In this document: positions 51,758 to 61,224 of the stretch, one piece after another
Layout: every line of letters starts with the position of its first letter
How positions within the stretch are numbered: position 1 is the stretch's first letter
Assembly (NCBI RefSeq): GCF_047272945.1
Contig: NZ_JBKOPS010000007.1
Coordinates: 224,368 to 288,367 of the forward strand
Origin: Rubrolithibacter danxiaensis
GTDB taxonomy: Bacteria; Bacteroidota; Bacteroidia; Sphingobacteriales; Sphingobacteriaceae
Length of the DNA: 64,000 nucleotides
Reading direction: 5' to 3'
The notes under the pieces: model-generated
Told to the model about the DNA's origin: nothing
The model's database searches: none
The model's input: only the letters and a program-made list of their open reading frames with translations
Translations under genes and position numbers: made by a program

Positions 51758-53419
51758 ATGCTCAATAGACTTATTATTAATAATTACGCCTTAATTGATA
51801 ATCTTAATATTGAATTCTCTAACGAGCTGAACATCTTAACAGGAGAAACCGGTGCGGGTAAATCTATAATTCTGGGTGCTTTGTCCCTTATTCTTGGCCA
51901 GCGGGCTGAAAGTAAATATTTTTTCAACCAGCAAAAGAAATGCATTATTGAAGGTGTATTCAAAATAAAAGAATACAACCTGCATGACTTTTTTAAAGAC
52001 AATGAACTGGATTATGAAGAGGAAACGGTACTGAGGCGTGAAATAACATCGGAAGGAAAATCTCGGGCCTTTATTAACGATACTCCTGTTAATTTAGGCA
52101 CGTTGAAACAACTGGGTGAGCAGTTGATAGATATTCACTCGCAGCATGCTACCTTAGAAATTAACGATGAAAACTTTCAGTTATTGGTTGTAGATACCTT
52201 AGCGGGACATAATTTACTACTAAGGCAATACCAGGAAACGTATAAGAAGTATAAAAAAGCAGCTGCCCAGCTTAAGGAATTACTTGCAAAAAGAGATCAG
52301 GCGAAATTGGATCAGGATTATTACCAGTTTCAGTTTGACGAACTTGAGAAAGCAAATCTGTTTCAAGATGAGCAGGATGTTTTAGAACAGGAATTAGAAG
52401 TATTAACTCATGCGGAAGAAATTAAACGCAGCCTCCTAACGTCAAACGCTATTTTAAATGAGCAGGATCAGTCGGCTTTATTACAACTAAAAGAAGCTCT
52501 CAACCAGCTGCAGCAGGCAGAAAAATTTCAGAAAAACATAAATGAACTGGCGGAACGACTAAAGAGTGCTGTTATTGAAATTAAAGATATCAGTTCTGAA
52601 ATTGAACTCCTGGAACAGCAAATACATTTTAACGAAGCAAGATTAACAGAAATCAATGAACGTTTAACTGTAATTTATAACCTGCAGAAAAAACATCGTG
52701 TTACTACCGTTACAGATCTGATAACAATTTATAATGACCTTTCTGAAAAGCTCGGTTTGATACAAAACAATGAAGAAGAAATATTAAACCTGGATGCTGA
52801 AGTAAAAGAGCTACTGGCAGAATTGCTTGTTCAGTCTGAAACCCTTTCTGCAAGCCGGAACGAAGTAATTCCTGGTATTGAAGAACGTGTAAAACAGCTT
52901 TTAGAAGAAGTTGGAATGCCGAACGCAATTCTGAAAATTGAAAACGTCCTGCTTCCCGAAGATCAGTTAAATCAGAATGGAAGAAATCATATTCGGTTCT
53001 TATTCAGCGCTAATAAGGGTCAGGAACCTGCACCTATGAATAAAGTTGCATCAGGTGGTGAACTTTCGCGGCTCATGCTGAGTATTAAATCTCTCATAGC
53101 AAAACATACCGCTCTTCCTACCATAATATTTGATGAAATTGATACGGGAATTTCAGGTGAAGTAGCTTTGCGTGTGGGTAATATCATGCAAAAACTTACT
53201 GAAAACATGCAGGTGATAGCAATAACTCATTTACCTCAAATTGCAAGTAAAGGTAAAGCGCACTACCAGGTGTATAAGGACGAACAGGATGAAAAAACCC
53301 GAAGTAACATAAAATTATTAACTACCAATGAACGTGTTACCGAAATTGCAAAAATGCTGAGCGGAGAAAATCCGGGAGAATTTGCGCTACAGCATGCAAG
53401 GGAATTACTTACAGCATAA
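51758..53419 (+). CDS. recN: DNA repair ATPase RecN
   Basis: A 553-residue SMC-like repair protein. Walker A GETGAGKS at 29-36, a long coiled coil (about 155-370) rich in Glu, Lys and Leu, then the ABC signature ASGGELSRLMLSIK and Walker B TIIFDEIDTGISGEVA, followed by ITHLPQIASK. It acts at double-strand breaks. It is 16 bases after porD and closes the conserved group. Confidence 0.95.
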   Translation: MLNRLIINNYALIDNLNIEFSNELNILTGETGAGKSIILGALSLILGQRAESKYFFNQQKKCIIEGVFKIKEYNLHDFFKDNELDYEEETVLRREITSEGKSRAFINDTPVNLGTLKQLGEQLIDIHSQHATLEINDENFQLLVVDTLAGHNLLLRQYQETYKKYKKAAAQLKELLAKRDQAKLDQDYYQFQFDELEKANLFQDEQDVLEQELEVLTHAEEIKRSLLTSNAILNEQDQSALLQLKEALNQLQQAEKFQKNINELAERLKSAVIEIKDISSEIELLEQQIHFNEARLTEINERLTVIYNLQKKHRVTTVTDLITIYNDLSEKLGLIQNNEEEILNLDAEVKELLAELLVQSETLSASRNEVIPGIEERVKQLLEEVGMPNAILKIENVLLPEDQLNQNGRNHIRFLFSANKGQEPAPMNKVASGGELSRLMLSIKSLIAKHTALPTIIFDEIDTGISGEVALRVGNIMQKLTENMQVIAITHLPQIASKGKAHYQVYKDEQDEKTRSNIKLLTTNERVTEIAKMLSGENPGEFALQHARELLTA

Positions 53420-53485
53420 ATAATTATTATCAACGGATAAGATTTTTTTACAACCTTTGAATATCAAAACCTTTAAATTTTAAAT

Positions 53486-54304
53486 ATGGCATACAACTTA
53501 TTAAAAGGGAAACGCGGCATTATAACCGGCGCTTTAGATGAAAATTCTATAGCCTGGAAAGTAGCCGAAAAAGCACATGAAGAAGGAGCTACATTCGTTT
53601 TAACCAATGCTCCCATTGCAATGCGAATGGGAGAAATAAAAAAACTTGCAGAAAAAACAAATTCTGAGATTATTCCTGCCGATGCAACTAACGTAGAGGA
53701 TCTTGCTAATTTATTTACACAATCGCAGGAAGTTTTAGGAGGAAAGATTGACTTTGTTCTGCATTCAATAGGAATGAGTGTTAACATTCGTAAAAATGTT
53801 CCCTATACCGAGTCAAACTATGAGTATTTTATGAAAGGAATTGATGTTTCTGCTTTATCTCTTCATAAAATGCTTAGTGTGGCAAAAAAACTGGATGCTA
53901 TTAACGAAGGAGGAAGTGTTGTTGCACTTACCTACATGGCGGCCCAGCGTACTTACCCTTTTTATACAGATATGGCAGATATTAAAGCAATGCTTGAATC
54001 CATTGCCCGCAGCTTTGGATATCATTACGGTGTAGAAAAGAAAGTTCGTATCAACACTGTTTCTCAGTCTCCAACAAAAACTACAGCAGGGACTGGTATT
54101 AAAGGATTTGGTGATTTTTATGATTTCGCAAATGCCATCTCCCCTCTTGGAAATGCTGACGCTGAATCTTGCGCTGATTATTGCATTACCTTATTTTCTG
54201 ATTTAACCCGTATGGTTACTATGCAAAACTTATTTCACGATGGCGGATATTCTTCAACCGGAGTAAGCACAGAAGTTATGCAGAAGTTTGGAATTGAGCA
54301 ATAA
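53486..54304 (+). CDS. fabI: Enoyl-ACP reductase FabI
   Basis: A 272-residue NAD(P)H-dependent reductase, the last step of the fatty-acid elongation cycle. SDR-type features: GIITGALDENSIAWKVAEKA for the nucleotide, Tyr150 and the catalytic Tyr160-(X6)-Lys167 (PFYTDMADIK), and VRINTVSQSPTKT for the substrate loop. The usual PNYNVMG motif reads PFYTDMAD here. Some members differ in triclosan response; that cannot be told here. It follows recN by 66 bases and ends in a terminator. Confidence 0.92.
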   Translation: MAYNLLKGKRGIITGALDENSIAWKVAEKAHEEGATFVLTNAPIAMRMGEIKKLAEKTNSEIIPADATNVEDLANLFTQSQEVLGGKIDFVLHSIGMSVNIRKNVPYTESNYEYFMKGIDVSALSLHKMLSVAKKLDAINEGGSVVALTYMAAQRTYPFYTDMADIKAMLESIARSFGYHYGVEKKVRINTVSQSPTKTTAGTGIKGFGDFYDFANAISPLGNADAESCADYCITLFSDLTRMVTMQNLFHDGGYSSTGVSTEVMQKFGIEQ

Positions 54305-54321
54305 CATAATAGCTATAAAAT

Positions 54322-54348
54322 AAAAGAGGTTTTATACCTCTTTTTTAT
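54322..54348 (+). terminator. Rho-independent terminator after fabI
   Basis: Perfect 9-bp stem AAAAGAGGT / ACCTCTTTT around TTTAT (54322-54330 and 54336-54344), followed by further Ts. Confidence 0.88.
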
Positions 54349-54382
54349 TTCCTATATTTAACTAAATATTTAGTTGATTATA

Positions 54383-55471
54383 ATGAAGATTCTTGTTTCA
54401 TACATTCTCCTCTTTTTCGTATCATTTACTTTATACGCACAAGGATTGATATCAGGAAAAGTAACAGACACTGAAACAAAAAAACCGTTATCAAATGCTA
54501 CTGTATTTTTAAACGGAGCATCGCTATCAACAAAAACAGACGAACAGGGACTATTCAAATTATCAAAAATCGCTGCCGGACAGTATAATTTAGTCGTTTC
54601 ATGTATCGGATATCAAACCTTAAGTAAAACAGTAACTGTTGCAAAAGAAAAAATAGAACTTCTGCTTGAAATCAGTCCAAAAGCTATTGCACTTGAGGCA
54701 GTTATCGTTCGCCCCGATAAAAATCGTGGAAGAAACCTTGAGATGTTTAAAAGGGAATTTTTAGGTACTTCTAAATTCGCACCCCAATGCAAAATCATAA
54801 ATCCTGATATTATTGATGTTGCTTATTCTGAAATCAGCAATAAACTGGAAGCCTCTTCATCTGAATTTTTAATTGTAGAAAACAGGGCTTTAGGTTATCG
54901 ATTGAAAATATTGCTGAACGATTTTCAACGAGACTATAAAGCGGGATATACATATTACGAGGGGCCAACACTTTTTGAAGAACTCAAAGGAACAGATGCG
55001 CAACACAAACGCTGGATGAAAAACAGAAAAGAGGCTTATTACGGTTCCAGTATGCACTTTTTTCGTTCAATATGGCAAAACAGGCTTACAGCAGAAGGTT
55101 TTATTACGCGTACCTTAATCCGAAAATCGAAAGACCCGCAAACAGGAAAAGCTGCTCAATATCTTGTTAAAGACCCTTTACCCCTTTCTGATTTCGTAAG
55201 AAAAACTGATAATCCTTCTCTGCTCGCCTTGGCATTCGATCATCTATTGTACATAGTTTATATAAATAAAACAGAAAAAGAAGTTTCTCTTTCTGTTTAC
55301 AGACCTATTGAAATGTCGAACTACCCTGTTTCTATTATTTCATTACAAAATAAATATGCTTTTTTTGACCCTAACGGAATTATAACAGATCCGAAAAGCA
55401 TAGTGGTTGAAGGTTCCTGGGCCGACCGTGGAAAAATACCGGAATTGCTTCCTATAGATTATCAGCCTTAA
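54383..55471 (+). CDS. CarboxypepD_reg-like surface/periplasmic protein
   Basis: A 362-residue exported protein from ATG 54383 (the frame opens at a TTG nine bases earlier). Signal peptide ends LYAQ; then a carboxypeptidase-regulatory-like Ig fold (about 22-105: ISGKVTDTETKKPLSNATVF, DEQGLFKLSKIAAGQYNLVV) and a downstream domain of unknown type (RNLEMFKREFLGTSKFAPQC, YGSSMHFFRSIWQNRLTAEG, YIVYINKTEKEVSL). This is the layout of non-receptor CarboxypepD proteins of Bacteroidota. The role is unknown. It ends four bases into the convergent lipoprotein gene. Confidence 0.75.
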   Translation: MKILVSYILLFFVSFTLYAQGLISGKVTDTETKKPLSNATVFLNGASLSTKTDEQGLFKLSKIAAGQYNLVVSCIGYQTLSKTVTVAKEKIELLLEISPKAIALEAVIVRPDKNRGRNLEMFKREFLGTSKFAPQCKIINPDIIDVAYSEISNKLEASSSEFLIVENRALGYRLKILLNDFQRDYKAGYTYYEGPTLFEELKGTDAQHKRWMKNRKEAYYGSSMHFFRSIWQNRLTAEGFITRTLIRKSKDPQTGKAAQYLVKDPLPLSDFVRKTDNPSLLALAFDHLLYIVYINKTEKEVSLSVYRPIEMSNYPVSIISLQNKYAFFDPNGIITDPKSIVVEGSWADRGKIPELLPIDYQP

Positions 55472-55860
55472 TTTGAATCTACCAGTATAATTTTAACATC
55501 CATAGGATCACCGGGAGGTAAAACAGTTCCTAAACCGTCAGAATTTTCAATTGTAATTACGATTTGTAAAGGAGCTGTTGTGTATCTGTAGGAAATACCA
55601 TTATAAACCTGGGGAATAGCTTCATATTCAACAGTTCCGAAAGATATAAATACCAATACTCCGCCATATTCGTTGAAATCAGTATTAATTTCAGGAACAG
55701 AAATTGCAGCTTTTGAAGTTCTTCCATTATTAGAGGAAATCCAGCTTCCCGGTTGAATTGTAGTTAAAATTGTTCTGTTCGGAACGACATATTCAGTTTT
55801 CTGACAGGAAGCAACCAACAAAATAACAGGTAGCATTATCAGGTAAAGAGTTCTTTTCAT
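55468..55860 (-). CDS. Small hypothetical lipoprotein
   Basis: A 130-residue lipoprotein with ATG at 55860, signal and VASC lipobox, Cys19. The body is beta-rich (RTILTTIQPGSWISSN, GVLVFISFGTVEYEAIPQVY, PLQIVITIENSDG). The frame extends upstream to 55935 through the clpC terminator hairpin, which is not believable. No family is named. Its end overlaps the convergent CarboxypepD gene by four bases. Confidence 0.6.
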   Translation of the reverse strand: MKRTLYLIMLPVILLVASCQKTEYVVPNRTILTTIQPGSWISSNNGRTSKAAISVPEINTDFNEYGGVLVFISFGTVEYEAIPQVYNGISYRYTTAPLQIVITIENSDGLGTVLPPGDPMDVKIILVDSN

Positions 55861-55891
55861 AATTGAAATATTAGTTCTAATATAATACAGA

Positions 55892-55930
55892 CGAAAAATA
55901 AAAGGCCATGGTTGCACACCATGGCCTTTT
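55892..55930 (-). terminator. Terminator of clpC
   Basis: Perfect 12-bp stem AAAAGGCCATGG / CCATGGCCTTTT (55900-55911 and 55919-55930) with loop TTGCACA. On the minus strand it is followed by ATTTTTC. Confidence 0.85.
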
Positions 55931-55946
55931 TTCAAACTTATTTTTA

Positions 55947-58499
55947 TTACTCTTCTTTATTTTCCTGTCCGTCAGGCAAGCGGGCCTCTTTTTTCTTTTT
56001 TCCTTTGGCTTTACCTGAAATTTTGATTTCATCTTTTTCCTTATCGTAATCAACTTCCATGGTATCACCTTCGGCAAGCTCGCCTTTCAGTATCTCTTCT
56101 GCAATCGGATCTTCGAGGTATTTCTGAATAGCACGTTTTAAAGGACGTGCACCAAATTGAGAATCATAGCCTTTATCAGCAATAAAATCTTTTGCTGTAT
56201 CAGTAAGACCAATATCGTAACCCAAACTGTGAACGCGTGTAAATAAAGCTTGTAACTCGATATCAATAATTTTGAAGATATCTTCTCTGCTAAGAGAATT
56301 AAATACAATCACATCATCAATACGGTTCAAAAACTCCGGCGCAAAAGCTCTTTTCAGCGCATTTTCAATCACGCTTCTTGAATGCGTATCAGCTTGCAGT
56401 TCTTTAGCAGAAGTTGTAAATCCAACTCCCTGTCCAAAGTCTTTTAACTGACGGGCACCTATATTAGAAGTCATGATTACAATCGTATTCCTGAAGTCTA
56501 CCTTACGGCCCAGGCTGTCTGTTAATTGTCCTTCATCCAATACCTGTAATAAGATATTGAAAACATCCGGGTGCGCCTTTTCAATTTCATCCAGTAATAC
56601 TACAGAATACGGTTTGCGACGAACTTTCTCGGTCAATTGTCCACCTTCTTCATATCCAACATATCCCGGAGGAGCACCAACCAATCTGGATACGGCAAAT
56701 TTTTCCATATATTCGCTCATATCAATTTGTATCAGCGCATCTTCGCTGTCAAACATAAAGCGGGCAAGTTCCTTGGCGAGTTCTGTTTTACCAACACCTG
56801 TAGGGCCTAAGAAAATGAATGAACCAATTGGTTTTTTAGGATCTTTTAATCCTGCACGGGTACGCTGAATTGCTTTTGTAAGTTTTTTTATCGCTTCGCT
56901 TTGACCAATGATCTTTTCGCCGATAGTTTCGTTCATAGCCAGTAATTTCTGGCTGTCTGTTTGTCCTACCCGCTGAACAGGGATTCCTGTCATCATCGAA
57001 ACCACTTCCGCAACATTATCTTCCGTTACCGTGTATCGTTTGGTTTTAGTCTCAGCTTCCCATTCGCCTTTAGCCCTTTCCAGTTCTTCCAGTAAATGTT
57101 TTTCTGTATCTCTCAACTTTGCAGCTTCTTCATACTTCTGACTGCGAACTACCCGATTTTTCTCAACTTTAATTTCCTCAATCTTCTGCTCAATTTCAAT
57201 GATATTCTGAGGAACGTGAATGTTGGTTAAGTGCACTCTTGAGCCTGCTTCGTCTAAAGCATCAATCGCCTTATCAGGTAAAAATCTGTCGGTAATATAA
57301 CGGGATGTTAAAGTAACACAAGCATTAATGGCTTCCTCTGTATAAGTAACACCGTGATGTTCCTCGTATTTCTCTTTAATCCGGTTAAGAATTTCTATTG
57401 TTTCGTCAGGAGAAGCAGGCTCTACCATTACTTTTTGGAAACGGCGATCCAACGCTCCGTCCTTTTCTATATACTGGCGGTACTCATCAAGTGTTGTAGC
57501 ACCAATACATTGAATTTCGCCCCTTGCTAAAGCAGGTTTGAACATATTAGATGCATCCAGTGAACCTGAAGCTCCGCCTGCTCCTACAATTGTATGAATT
57601 TCGTCAATAAAAAGAATTACATCAGGAGATTTTTCCAGCTCGTTCATAACGGCTTTCATTCGCTCCTCAAATTGTCCCCGGTATTTTGTTCCGGCAACCA
57701 ATGAAGCCAGATCAAGAGTTACTACCCTTTTGTTAAATAGTACGCGGGATACTTTTCTTTGAACAATACGCAGAGCCAAACCTTCTGCAATAGCAGATTT
57801 ACCTACTCCGGGCTCTCCTATTAATATAGGATTGTTCTTTTTTCGGCGTGACAGAATTTGAGAAACCCGCTCAATTTCTTTATCCCGCCCAACAATAGGA
57901 TCCAGTTTTCCTTCTTCGGCTGCCTTTGTTAAATCGCGACCAAAATTATCTAAAACTGGAGTTTTAGATTTAATGTCGGATACTTTTTTAGGCTGGCTGA
58001 AAGACTCTTCTTCCCTGAAATCATCATCGCCGGCTGCCGAACCCGGAAGTTCATCGCGGAATCCTTCTTTGTTTTGCTCTACTTCTGCTTTAAAAACATC
58101 GTAATTAATATTGAACTGCAATAAAATCTGCGATGCAATATTATCATCATCCCGCAGGATGGACAGTAACAAGTGTTCGGTGCCAATTACATCGCTTTTA
58201 AATATTTTAGCTTCCAGATATGTAATTTTAAGAACCTTTTCTGCTTGTTTGGTTAATGGGATGTTTCCCAGATTAACTGTTGTGCTTGACGTGCCTTTTA
58301 CAGCATCTTCTACCGACCGGCGCAAACGTACAGTATCAACTCCCAAAGCTTTTAATATTTTGATTGCCATGCCGTCTCCTTCGCGGATAAGGCCAAGCAA
58401 TAAATGCTCGGTGCCGATATAGTCATGCCCTAACCGTAATGCTTCCTCTCTGCTATAAGAAATTACGTCTTTGACACGTGGTGAAAATTTAGCTTCCAT
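55947..58499 (-). CDS. clpC: ClpC-type AAA+ unfoldase
   Basis: An 850-residue protease chaperone. Domains: Clp N (about 1-150, with paired ARE-LGHDYIGTEHLLLGL repeats), AAA 1 (about 185-400, Walker A GEPGVGKS), a UVR-containing middle domain (about 410-480, EEAAKLRDTEKHLLEEL), AAA 2 (about 530-740, Walker A GPTGVGKT, VLLDEIEKAH), and a C-terminal D2 small domain. The tail is Lys-rich. It delivers damaged or regulatory proteins to ClpP. No ClpP gene is in view. Confidence 0.95.
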   Translation of the reverse strand: MEAKFSPRVKDVISYSREEALRLGHDYIGTEHLLLGLIREGDGMAIKILKALGVDTVRLRRSVEDAVKGTSSTTVNLGNIPLTKQAEKVLKITYLEAKIFKSDVIGTEHLLLSILRDDDNIASQILLQFNINYDVFKAEVEQNKEGFRDELPGSAAGDDDFREEESFSQPKKVSDIKSKTPVLDNFGRDLTKAAEEGKLDPIVGRDKEIERVSQILSRRKKNNPILIGEPGVGKSAIAEGLALRIVQRKVSRVLFNKRVVTLDLASLVAGTKYRGQFEERMKAVMNELEKSPDVILFIDEIHTIVGAGGASGSLDASNMFKPALARGEIQCIGATTLDEYRQYIEKDGALDRRFQKVMVEPASPDETIEILNRIKEKYEEHHGVTYTEEAINACVTLTSRYITDRFLPDKAIDALDEAGSRVHLTNIHVPQNIIEIEQKIEEIKVEKNRVVRSQKYEEAAKLRDTEKHLLEELERAKGEWEAETKTKRYTVTEDNVAEVVSMMTGIPVQRVGQTDSQKLLAMNETIGEKIIGQSEAIKKLTKAIQRTRAGLKDPKKPIGSFIFLGPTGVGKTELAKELARFMFDSEDALIQIDMSEYMEKFAVSRLVGAPPGYVGYEEGGQLTEKVRRKPYSVVLLDEIEKAHPDVFNILLQVLDEGQLTDSLGRKVDFRNTIVIMTSNIGARQLKDFGQGVGFTTSAKELQADTHSRSVIENALKRAFAPEFLNRIDDVIVFNSLSREDIFKIIDIELQALFTRVHSLGYDIGLTDTAKDFIADKGYDSQFGARPLKRAIQKYLEDPIAEEILKGELAEGDTMEVDYDKEKDEIKISGKAKGKKKKEARLPDGQENKEE

Positions 58500-58689
58500 T
58501 TATAAACCTTTCTTCGTGTTGAACGCCCTAATCTATTAATTTGTTTCATCAATTTATGGGCAATGTGTATAACAAATTATCAACAATTGAGCCATTCGGG
58601 TGGAAAATGTTGTTAACAATAACAAGGTAACAAAAATTACTCCAATCTTACCAATTTAACGATATTTGCCCTTCACCCTTCAAGAAAAA

Positions 58690-60372
58690 ATGGCAGACGA
58701 AAAAATAATATTTTCAATGGCTGGGGTAAATAAGATTTACCCTCCTCAAAAACAGGTTTTAAAGAACATTTACCTATCATTTTTTTACGGTGCAAAAATC
58801 GGCGTAATAGGTTTAAATGGTTCAGGAAAATCATCTTTATTAAAAATAATAGCAGGATTAGACAAATCCTATCAGGGAGAAGTTGTGTTTTCACCTGGTT
58901 TTAGTGTTGGATACCTGGCACAGGAACCTGAATTGGATCCCGAAAAAACAGTTCGGGAAATTGTGGAAGAAGGCGTTGCTGAAATTACCGCTATTTTAAA
59001 GGAATACGAAGAGATCAACGAAAAATTTGGTTTGCCTGAAGTTTATGAAAATCCGGATGAAATGGATAAACTGCTGGCAAGACAGGGTGAATTGCAGGAT
59101 AAGATTGATTCAACAGGCGCCTGGGAGCTTGATTCAAAATTAGAAAGAGCGATGGATGCCCTAAGGACTCCTGATCCTGATTCGAAAATCGCCACCTTGT
59201 CAGGCGGCGAACGCAGAAGAGTGGCATTATGTCGTTTATTACTTCAGGAACCGGATGTTTTATTGCTTGACGAGCCTACCAACCACCTGGATGCTGAATC
59301 AATTGACTGGCTTGAGCAGCATTTACAGCAATATGAGGGAACCGTAATAGCAGTAACACACGACCGTTATTTCCTTGATAATGTTGCCGGATGGATACTG
59401 GAACTTGACCGTGGCGAAGGTATTCCATGGAAAGGCAATTATTCCTCCTGGCTTGAGCAGAAAGCAAAACGTTTAGCTCAGGAAGAAAAAACAGAAAGCA
59501 AACGACAAAAAACACTTGAAAGGGAGTTGGAATGGGCAAGAATGGCTCCAAAAGCACGTCATGCCAAATCAAAAGCACGTTTATCTAATTATGAAAAACT
59601 TGCTACGGAAGAATCGAAGGAGAAAGAAGAAAGATTGGAACTATTCATCCCGCCCGGCCCTCGTTTAGGGAATATTGTAATTGAAGCTCAAAATGTTTCT
59701 AAAGCTTACGGTGATAAAATCCTCTTTGAAAATTTGAATTTTTCCTTGCCACCTGCAGGAATTGTAGGAATAATCGGACCCAACGGTGCAGGGAAAACTA
59801 CACTTTTTAAACTGATTACCGGGCAGGAAAAACCGGATTCCGGGACTTTTCGTGTAGGTGAAACCGTTGTTTTAGGATATGTAGATCAGCTGCATAATGA
59901 TTTGGATCCTGAAAAATCTGTATGGGAAAACATAACCGATGGACAGGAAACCATCCTTTTAGGAAACCGCCCTGTGAATTCAAGGGCTTATGTATCAAAA
60001 TTTAATTTTAATGGTGCTGATCAGCAAAAAAAAGTAGGTGTACTTTCTGGCGGGGAGCGAAACCGTGCTCACTTGGCAATTACATTAAAAAAAGGCTCGA
60101 ATGTTTTATTGCTGGATGAGCCTACTAACGATATCGATGTGAATACACTGCGGGCATTAGAAGAAGCGCTGGAAAATTTTGGCGGATGTGCGGTGATTAT
60201 CTCTCACGACCGTTGGTTCCTGGATCGCATCTGTACACATATTTTAGCATTTGAAGGTGATTCGCAGGTATATTTTTTTGAAGGAAATTATTCTGAATAT
60301 GAAGAAAACCGTAAAAAGCGTACTGGCCAGACTGCCCCAACAAGAATCAAATACAAAAAACTCATCGGATAA
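58690..60372 (+). CDS. ettA: ABC-F translation factor EttA
   Basis: A 560-residue cytosolic ABC-F ATPase from ATG 58690; the frame opens eight codons earlier. Two ATPase domains: Walker A GLNGSGKS at 41-48 and GPNGAGKT in domain 2, with LSGGERRRVALCRLLL and LSGGERNRAHLAITL, and Walker B LLLDEPTNHLDAES and LLLDEPTNDIDVNT. The inter-domain linker has the arm sequence RELEWARMAPKARHAKSKAR typical of EttA. It binds the ribosomal E site and throttles the first elongation steps with energy state. It stands alone, with a large hairpin downstream. Confidence 0.92.
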   Translation: MADEKIIFSMAGVNKIYPPQKQVLKNIYLSFFYGAKIGVIGLNGSGKSSLLKIIAGLDKSYQGEVVFSPGFSVGYLAQEPELDPEKTVREIVEEGVAEITAILKEYEEINEKFGLPEVYENPDEMDKLLARQGELQDKIDSTGAWELDSKLERAMDALRTPDPDSKIATLSGGERRRVALCRLLLQEPDVLLLDEPTNHLDAESIDWLEQHLQQYEGTVIAVTHDRYFLDNVAGWILELDRGEGIPWKGNYSSWLEQKAKRLAQEEKTESKRQKTLERELEWARMAPKARHAKSKARLSNYEKLATEESKEKEERLELFIPPGPRLGNIVIEAQNVSKAYGDKILFENLNFSLPPAGIVGIIGPNGAGKTTLFKLITGQEKPDSGTFRVGETVVLGYVDQLHNDLDPEKSVWENITDGQETILLGNRPVNSRAYVSKFNFNGADQQKKVGVLSGGERNRAHLAITLKKGSNVLLLDEPTNDIDVNTLRALEEALENFGGCAVIISHDRWFLDRICTHILAFEGDSQVYFFEGNYSEYEENRKKRTGQTAPTRIKYKKLIG

Positions 60373-60423
60373 TTTTTTAGACCTTTCATTAGTTCTAAAG
60401 CTTTGAAATAAAGATGCATACTT

Positions 60424-60455
60424 ATACGAAGCCGAAAAGCCTTTCGGCTTCGTAT
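60424..60455 (+). terminator. Strong hairpin after ettA
   Basis: Perfect 14-bp stem ATACGAAGCCGAAA / TTTCGGCTTCGTAT around AGCC, followed by TTATC. The U-run is weak, so it may act as a bidirectional barrier. The rest of the 311-base gap (60373-60683) is A/T-rich with a small inverted repeat CAGGTTA ... TAACCTG (60550-60586) and no gene. Confidence 0.65.
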
Positions 60456-60683
60456 TTATCAGCAAAACACTCTCTTCTTTTTTCCGGAAAATTTTCTTCC
60501 TCTCTTAAGTAAACCCGGAATAAAATTTAAAAACTGTAAGAATAAAATTCAGGTTAATGTTGAAATGTTAACAATTAAATAACCTGACTTTGAGTTTATT
60601 ATAATTCAAATTCTTATATCTTTATAAGACCTCAAAGATTTTAGCCATTTGGTAAAAATACGGTCATTAACCCGATTATAAAT

Positions 60684-61157
60684 ATGACCTGGAAAAAATT
60701 TAGTGGAGAACCCATTCACAGACCCATCCTGGAAGAAGTTGAGCAGGCAATAGAAAAGGAATCTTTGCTTGGCAACAAATTAAAAGTATGCATCGGCACC
60801 GATTCGCAGGTAAAAGGCGGAATTATTGATTTTGCAACGGTAATTGTTTTTTTAAGAGAGAAAAAAGGCGGGTTCATGTTCATCCACCAGGAGCGTTCTT
60901 CAAAGAAAATGAGCATTAAAGAGCGGATGCTTACAGAAGTTTCAAAATCAATCGAAATTGCATATGCACTTTGTGACCTGCTCGACTTATACGATGTTGA
61001 CCTGGAGGTTCACGCAGACATTAACACAAATCCTATGTTTAAATCCAACCAGGCTTTGCATGAGGCTATGGGATACATTTTGAGTATGGGATTTGTATTT
61101 AAGGCTAAACCCGAAGCTTTTGCAAGTTCGGCTTGCGCCAATAAAATGGTGCAATAA
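60684..61157 (+). CDS. YkuK-like ribonuclease H-fold protein (DUF458)
   Basis: A 157-residue soluble protein. GTDSQVKGGIIDFATVIVFL (about 38-57) provides the first acidic residue and strands of an RNase H fold; LEVHADINTNP and ALHEAMGYILSMGFVFKAKP give the later acidic and helical parts. This matches the YkuK/DUF458 family, whose members are linked to stress and sporulation in Bacillus; the activity is not certain. It has an ATG start and no obvious operon partner. Confidence 0.8.
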   Translation: MTWKKFSGEPIHRPILEEVEQAIEKESLLGNKLKVCIGTDSQVKGGIIDFATVIVFLREKKGGFMFIHQERSSKKMSIKERMLTEVSKSIEIAYALCDLLDLYDVDLEVHADINTNPMFKSNQALHEAMGYILSMGFVFKAKPEAFASSACANKMVQ

Positions 61158-61165
61158 AGTAAGTA

Positions 61166-61204
61166 GCAAAAACTGCAGAATTGGTCACGAAACCAATCCT
61201 GCAG
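61166..61204 (-). terminator. Terminator after the Amt-porin pair
   Basis: On the minus strand CTGCAGGATTGGT pairs with ACCAATTCTGCAG (one G-U pair) around TTCGTG, then TTTTTGC. It is 21 bases past the porin stop. Confidence 0.82.
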
Positions 61205-61224
61205 GATATTGAACTTAAAATTAA

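Noticed and set aside
55877..56077. 66-codon minus-strand frame across the clpC end
   Set aside because: Overlaps clpC and its terminator in another frame; no start context or domain.
60550..60586. Inverted repeat CAGGTTA ... TAACCTG
   Set aside because: Only 7-bp arms in A/T-rich DNA and no clear link to a promoter; mentioned under the ettA hairpin but not called as an operator.
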